A stretch of 7,508 nt of DNA from contig JAGWTX010000107.1 of assembly GCA_028875955.1 (NCBI GenBank), positions 1 to 7,508 of the forward strand, read 5' to 3'. The notes below the pieces were generated by a model. The model was not told the origin of the DNA. It did no database searches and worked only from the letters and a program-made list of their open reading frames with translations. Source of the stretch: Bacteroidota bacterium. Its GTDB lineage: Bacteria > Bacteroidota > Bacteroidia > Chitinophagales > Chitinophagaceae. Each line of letters starts with the position of its first letter. Position 1 is the first letter of the stretch. Made by a program: the position numbers and the translations under genes. Below, one piece after another: positions 5,642 through 7,508 of the stretch.

Positions 5642-6790
5642 ATGTTGGCAGTTGTTCTAATCATCGCGGCGATATTGGGGTTATTGTATGCAATACTGAT
5701 CCTGTTGTACCGGTATTGGCTCCTGCGTTTACCCGTTTTTGAGTCAGTGGAAAAAAAAGAACCCAGGAACTTTTTTTCCGTTGTCATACCTGCCCGGAAT
5801 GAAGCAGCGAATATCCCCCAATGCCTGCTTTCCGTATTATCGCAGGATTATCCCGCCGCACTTTTTGAAGTGATTGTGATCAATGATCATTCAACCGATG
5901 AGACCGAAGCATGCATCAGGAAATTACAGGACCGTTTTGCCAATCTCCGTTTGCTCAATCTGTCTGAACGCATTCCAGACCGGCAGCTCAATGCCTATAA
6001 GAAAAAAGCGATTGAGCTGGCCATCGCCGAAAGCAACGGAAACTGGATCGTTACAACAGATGCGGATTGCATGGTACAACCCGGCTGGCTCAAATTATAT
6101 GATGCCTATATCCAGGAAAAGGATCCCGTTTTTGTTGCTGCCCCGGTTATGTTTACTTCTCCGGGAGGTTTTCTTGCGAATTTTCAATTGCTGGATTTCA
6201 TGAGTCTGCAGGCCATCACGGCGGCATCGGTTTCAGCAGGTTTTCATACCATGTGCAATGGTGCCAACCTGGCTTACCGGAAAAATGTCTTTTATGAAGT
6301 GGGGCAATTCAGGGGGATCGATCAATTGGCCAGTGGGGATGATATGCTCCTGATGCACAAGATAAAACTGAAATTCCCGGATCAACTGGGTTATCTCTAT
6401 CACCCCAAAGCTATTGTGACCACGGCACCCATGCCCGACTGGAAAAGCTTTTTGAATCAGCGGATCCGATGGGCCAGTAAAGCTTCCTCCTACCAGGACC
6501 GGTCCATCTTCTGGACACTGGCACTGGTATATGCTTTCAACGCCGTTCTGTGCTTACTGCTTTGCATGAGTCTTTTTATACCCATGAGTATCCTGTATTG
6601 GTTGCTGCTGGTCACAGCAAAAACCCTGATAGAATTGAGTTTGCTGGCCCTGGCAGCCCGGTTTTACGGAGTAACTGCTGTATTGGCCTGGTTCCCGGTC
6701 ATGCAACCCTTTCACCAACTCTATACGGTTATGGCAGGTTGGCTGGGTAAATTCGGGAGCTATGAATGGAAAGGCAGGACTGTTAAATAG
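5642..6790 (+). CDS. Membrane-anchored family 2 glycosyltransferase
   Basis: Predicted 382-residue inner-membrane GT2 enzyme that transfers a sugar from a nucleotide donor. Numbering from the ATG at 5642: one N-terminal membrane helix (2-23), a GT-A catalytic domain (about 44-280) starting with FSVVIPARNE, then three hydrophobic segments (about 290-312, 315-340, 344-365). Catalytic residues are visible: Asp82 in INDHS, the metal-binding DAD (140-142), GDD (232-234) and QRIRW (273-277), the Q-x-x-R-W signature seen in processive and polyprenyl-linked GT2 enzymes. The acceptor is unknown. A TTG at 5624, only two bases after the hydrolase stop, would add six residues; I prefer the ATG because it gives a normal 21-residue helix. 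Its TAG overlaps the end of a possible small minus-strand ORF by eight bases. Together with the hydrolase it suggests lipid or envelope glycan modification; this is inference. Confidence 0.9.
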   Translation: MLAVVLIIAAILGLLYAILILLYRYWLLRLPVFESVEKKEPRNFFSVVIPARNEAANIPQCLLSVLSQDYPAALFEVIVINDHSTDETEACIRKLQDRFANLRLLNLSERIPDRQLNAYKKKAIELAIAESNGNWIVTTDADCMVQPGWLKLYDAYIQEKDPVFVAAPVMFTSPGGFLANFQLLDFMSLQAITAASVSAGFHTMCNGANLAYRKNVFYEVGQFRGIDQLASGDDMLLMHKIKLKFPDQLGYLYHPKAIVTTAPMPDWKSFLNQRIRWASKASSYQDRSIFWTLALVYAFNAVLCLLLCMSLFIPMSILYWLLLVTAKTLIELSLLALAARFYGVTAVLAWFPVMQPFHQLYTVMAGWLGKFGSYEWKGRTVK

Positions 6791-6890
6791 CAGACTGATT
6801 ATTCACCGTTTCGGCATCCGGCCACCATGCATATACAATGAGGGGAATCAGTGCCAGCAGAAACAATAAAAACAGTACGGTTTTACGCAT
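6783..6890 (-). CDS. Possible 35-residue single-span membrane peptide
   Basis: An ATG at 6888-6890 opens a short frame ending at TAA 6783-6785. The product starts MRKT, continues with an uninterrupted hydrophobic stretch (residues 5-21, rich in Leu, Phe, Ile, Val), then AWWPD and a polar tail (DAETVNNQSAI). The plan, a positive N-terminus, one helix and a short polar end, is that of small inner-membrane proteins or a signal anchor. The last eight bases overlap the glycosyltransferase gene tail-to-tail, and the upstream side faces the OppC gene. No Shine-Dalgarno or convincing promoter was found. It resembles no family I recognise. A chance ORF of this size is possible, but its ordered composition in an otherwise empty gap makes it worth recording. 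Confidence 0.4.
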   Translation of the reverse strand: MRKTVLFLLFLLALIPLIVYAWWPDAETVNNQSAI

Positions 6891-7005
6891 GGTTTACCAG
6901 TTTTATGATAGACTCGTTTTTTCAGAAAACGTTTATCGATGATTACTCATTTTCGGTCAACTATCAAATCCTTTCGGTGAAGCCTTTATTGCTTAATTTT
7001 CCCTT

Positions 7006-7508
7006 GTGAAACAAAAACAACAAGACGGGTCCTCTTTTTTCAGAAGACTGTTCAAAAACAAAGGCGCTACTCTGGGATTGATACTGATTTCAATCGCATT
7101 GCTGCTTGCCCTTTTCTGTTATTTTCTGGCGCCTGATTCAACCCCTTATGCCAACCGGATGATACCCGAAATCGGAAGCCGCAAACCGGGAACCACTATT
7201 CAATTATTGCGTGTCAAAAGAGACCGGACCGTACCCGAAGAAAATTGGTTTAGCCATTTACTGAATGGAAAGGAAGACCGCTACCAGTATCTGCCCGTTA
7301 CCCTTTATTCGCTGACTGCCGATAGCATTGTATTTGAGAAATACATTGATGAAGGGATCAGTGAAAGAAAGTCTTTGCCCTTATCGGTAGTGGGCAGTCC
7401 GCCGGTGATTTCCCAAACCTATTATTTGGGCACCGATAAGTTTGGCCGTGACATGCTCAGTCGTTTGCTGATTGGGGTAAGGGTGAGTCTGAGTGTGGGA
7501 TTGATCGC
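7006..7508 (+). CDS. Oligopeptide/dipeptide ABC transporter permease (OppC/DppC type), N-terminal part
   Basis: The frame runs from GTG at 7006-7008 off the right edge, giving 167 residues of an inner-membrane permease that imports peptides with an OppB-type partner, two ATPases and a binding protein. A basic N-terminus (with RRLFKNKG) precedes the first membrane helix (about 22-42). The family hallmark follows at 141-165: LGTDKFGRDMLSRLL, then IGVRVSLSVG, the opening of the permease domain. Between them is an extracytoplasmic stretch of about 95 residues (43-137), much longer than in E. coli OppC/DppC; similar inserts occur in Bacteroidota homologues as I recall them. GTG is chosen because the frame has a stop at 6994-6996 and no ATG occurs before residue 52, beyond the first helix. 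The 115 bases upstream contain a TAATTTTC (6994-7001) resembling a -7 box but without a good -33 partner. No partner genes are in view. Confidence 0.9.
   Translation, partial: MKQKQQDGSSFFRRLFKNKGATLGLILISIALLLALFCYFLAPDSTPYANRMIPEIGSRKPGTTIQLLRVKRDRTVPEENWFSHLLNGKEDRYQYLPVTLYSLTADSIVFEKYIDEGISERKSLPLSVVGSPPVISQTYYLGTDKFGRDMLSRLLIGVRVSLSVGLI

Noticed and set aside
6915..6931. CGTTTT/AAAACG hairpin upstream of the OppC gene
   Set aside because: Only six mostly A-T pairs, no T-run and no symmetry beyond the arms; such repeats are common by chance.
1..7508. Mobile element, CRISPR, tRNA/rRNA or defence island
   Set aside because: No transposase or integrase motifs, no spaced direct repeats, no tRNA-like fold and no defence-type domains were seen on either strand.

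Overview
This 7.5-kb window looks like an ordinary chromosomal segment of a Bacteroidota bacterium, most likely of the Chitinophagaceae type. The pointers are the protein families (an S9 peptidase with an HELTRSG-type His motif, a periplasmic amidase with an SH3-like and an AMIN-like segment, a 596-residue VLCAD-like acyl-CoA dehydrogenase, an OppC with a large extracytoplasmic insert), the lack of Shine-Dalgarno sequences before most starts, and promoter-like TTG/TTTG-N20-21-TAnnTTTG elements. The genus is inference.

Layout from left to right. (1) Bases 1-849, + strand: the C-terminal catalytic domain of an S9 serine peptidase, cut by the left edge. (2) Bases 919-2088, - strand: an exported zinc N-acetylmuramoyl-L-alanine amidase, convergent with the peptidase; a long imperfect hairpin lies between them. 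(3) Bases 2089-2384: non-coding, with a good intrinsic terminator for the next gene and a GC-rich hairpin in the amidase leader. (4) Bases 2385-4733, - strand: a MarR-family regulator followed by a long-chain-type acyl-CoA dehydrogenase, probably one transcription unit. A 16-bp operator-like palindrome sits at the predicted transcription start of the MarR gene. (5) Bases 4812-6790, + strand: an alpha/beta hydrolase and a membrane-anchored family 2 glycosyltransferase, tightly coupled and divergent from MarR. (6) Bases 6783-6890, - strand: a possible 35-residue single-span membrane peptide, tail-to-tail with the glycosyltransferase. (7) Bases 7006-7508, + strand: the start of an OppC/DppC-like peptide ABC transporter permease, cut by the right edge and opened by GTG.

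The regulator and dehydrogenase most plausibly form a fatty-acid (beta-oxidation) control unit in which MarR represses its own promoter until a ligand, perhaps an acyl-CoA, is present. The hydrolase and glycosyltransferase probably share a lipid or envelope-glycan task that the sequence does not reveal. The peptidase, amidase and peptide permease all deal with peptides or cell wall but are separately transcribed. I see no phage, transposon, CRISPR, toxin-antitoxin or defence genes. The least explained items are the MarR operator/divergent promoter region, the small membrane ORF and the OppC insert; none amounts to clear evidence of a new system.
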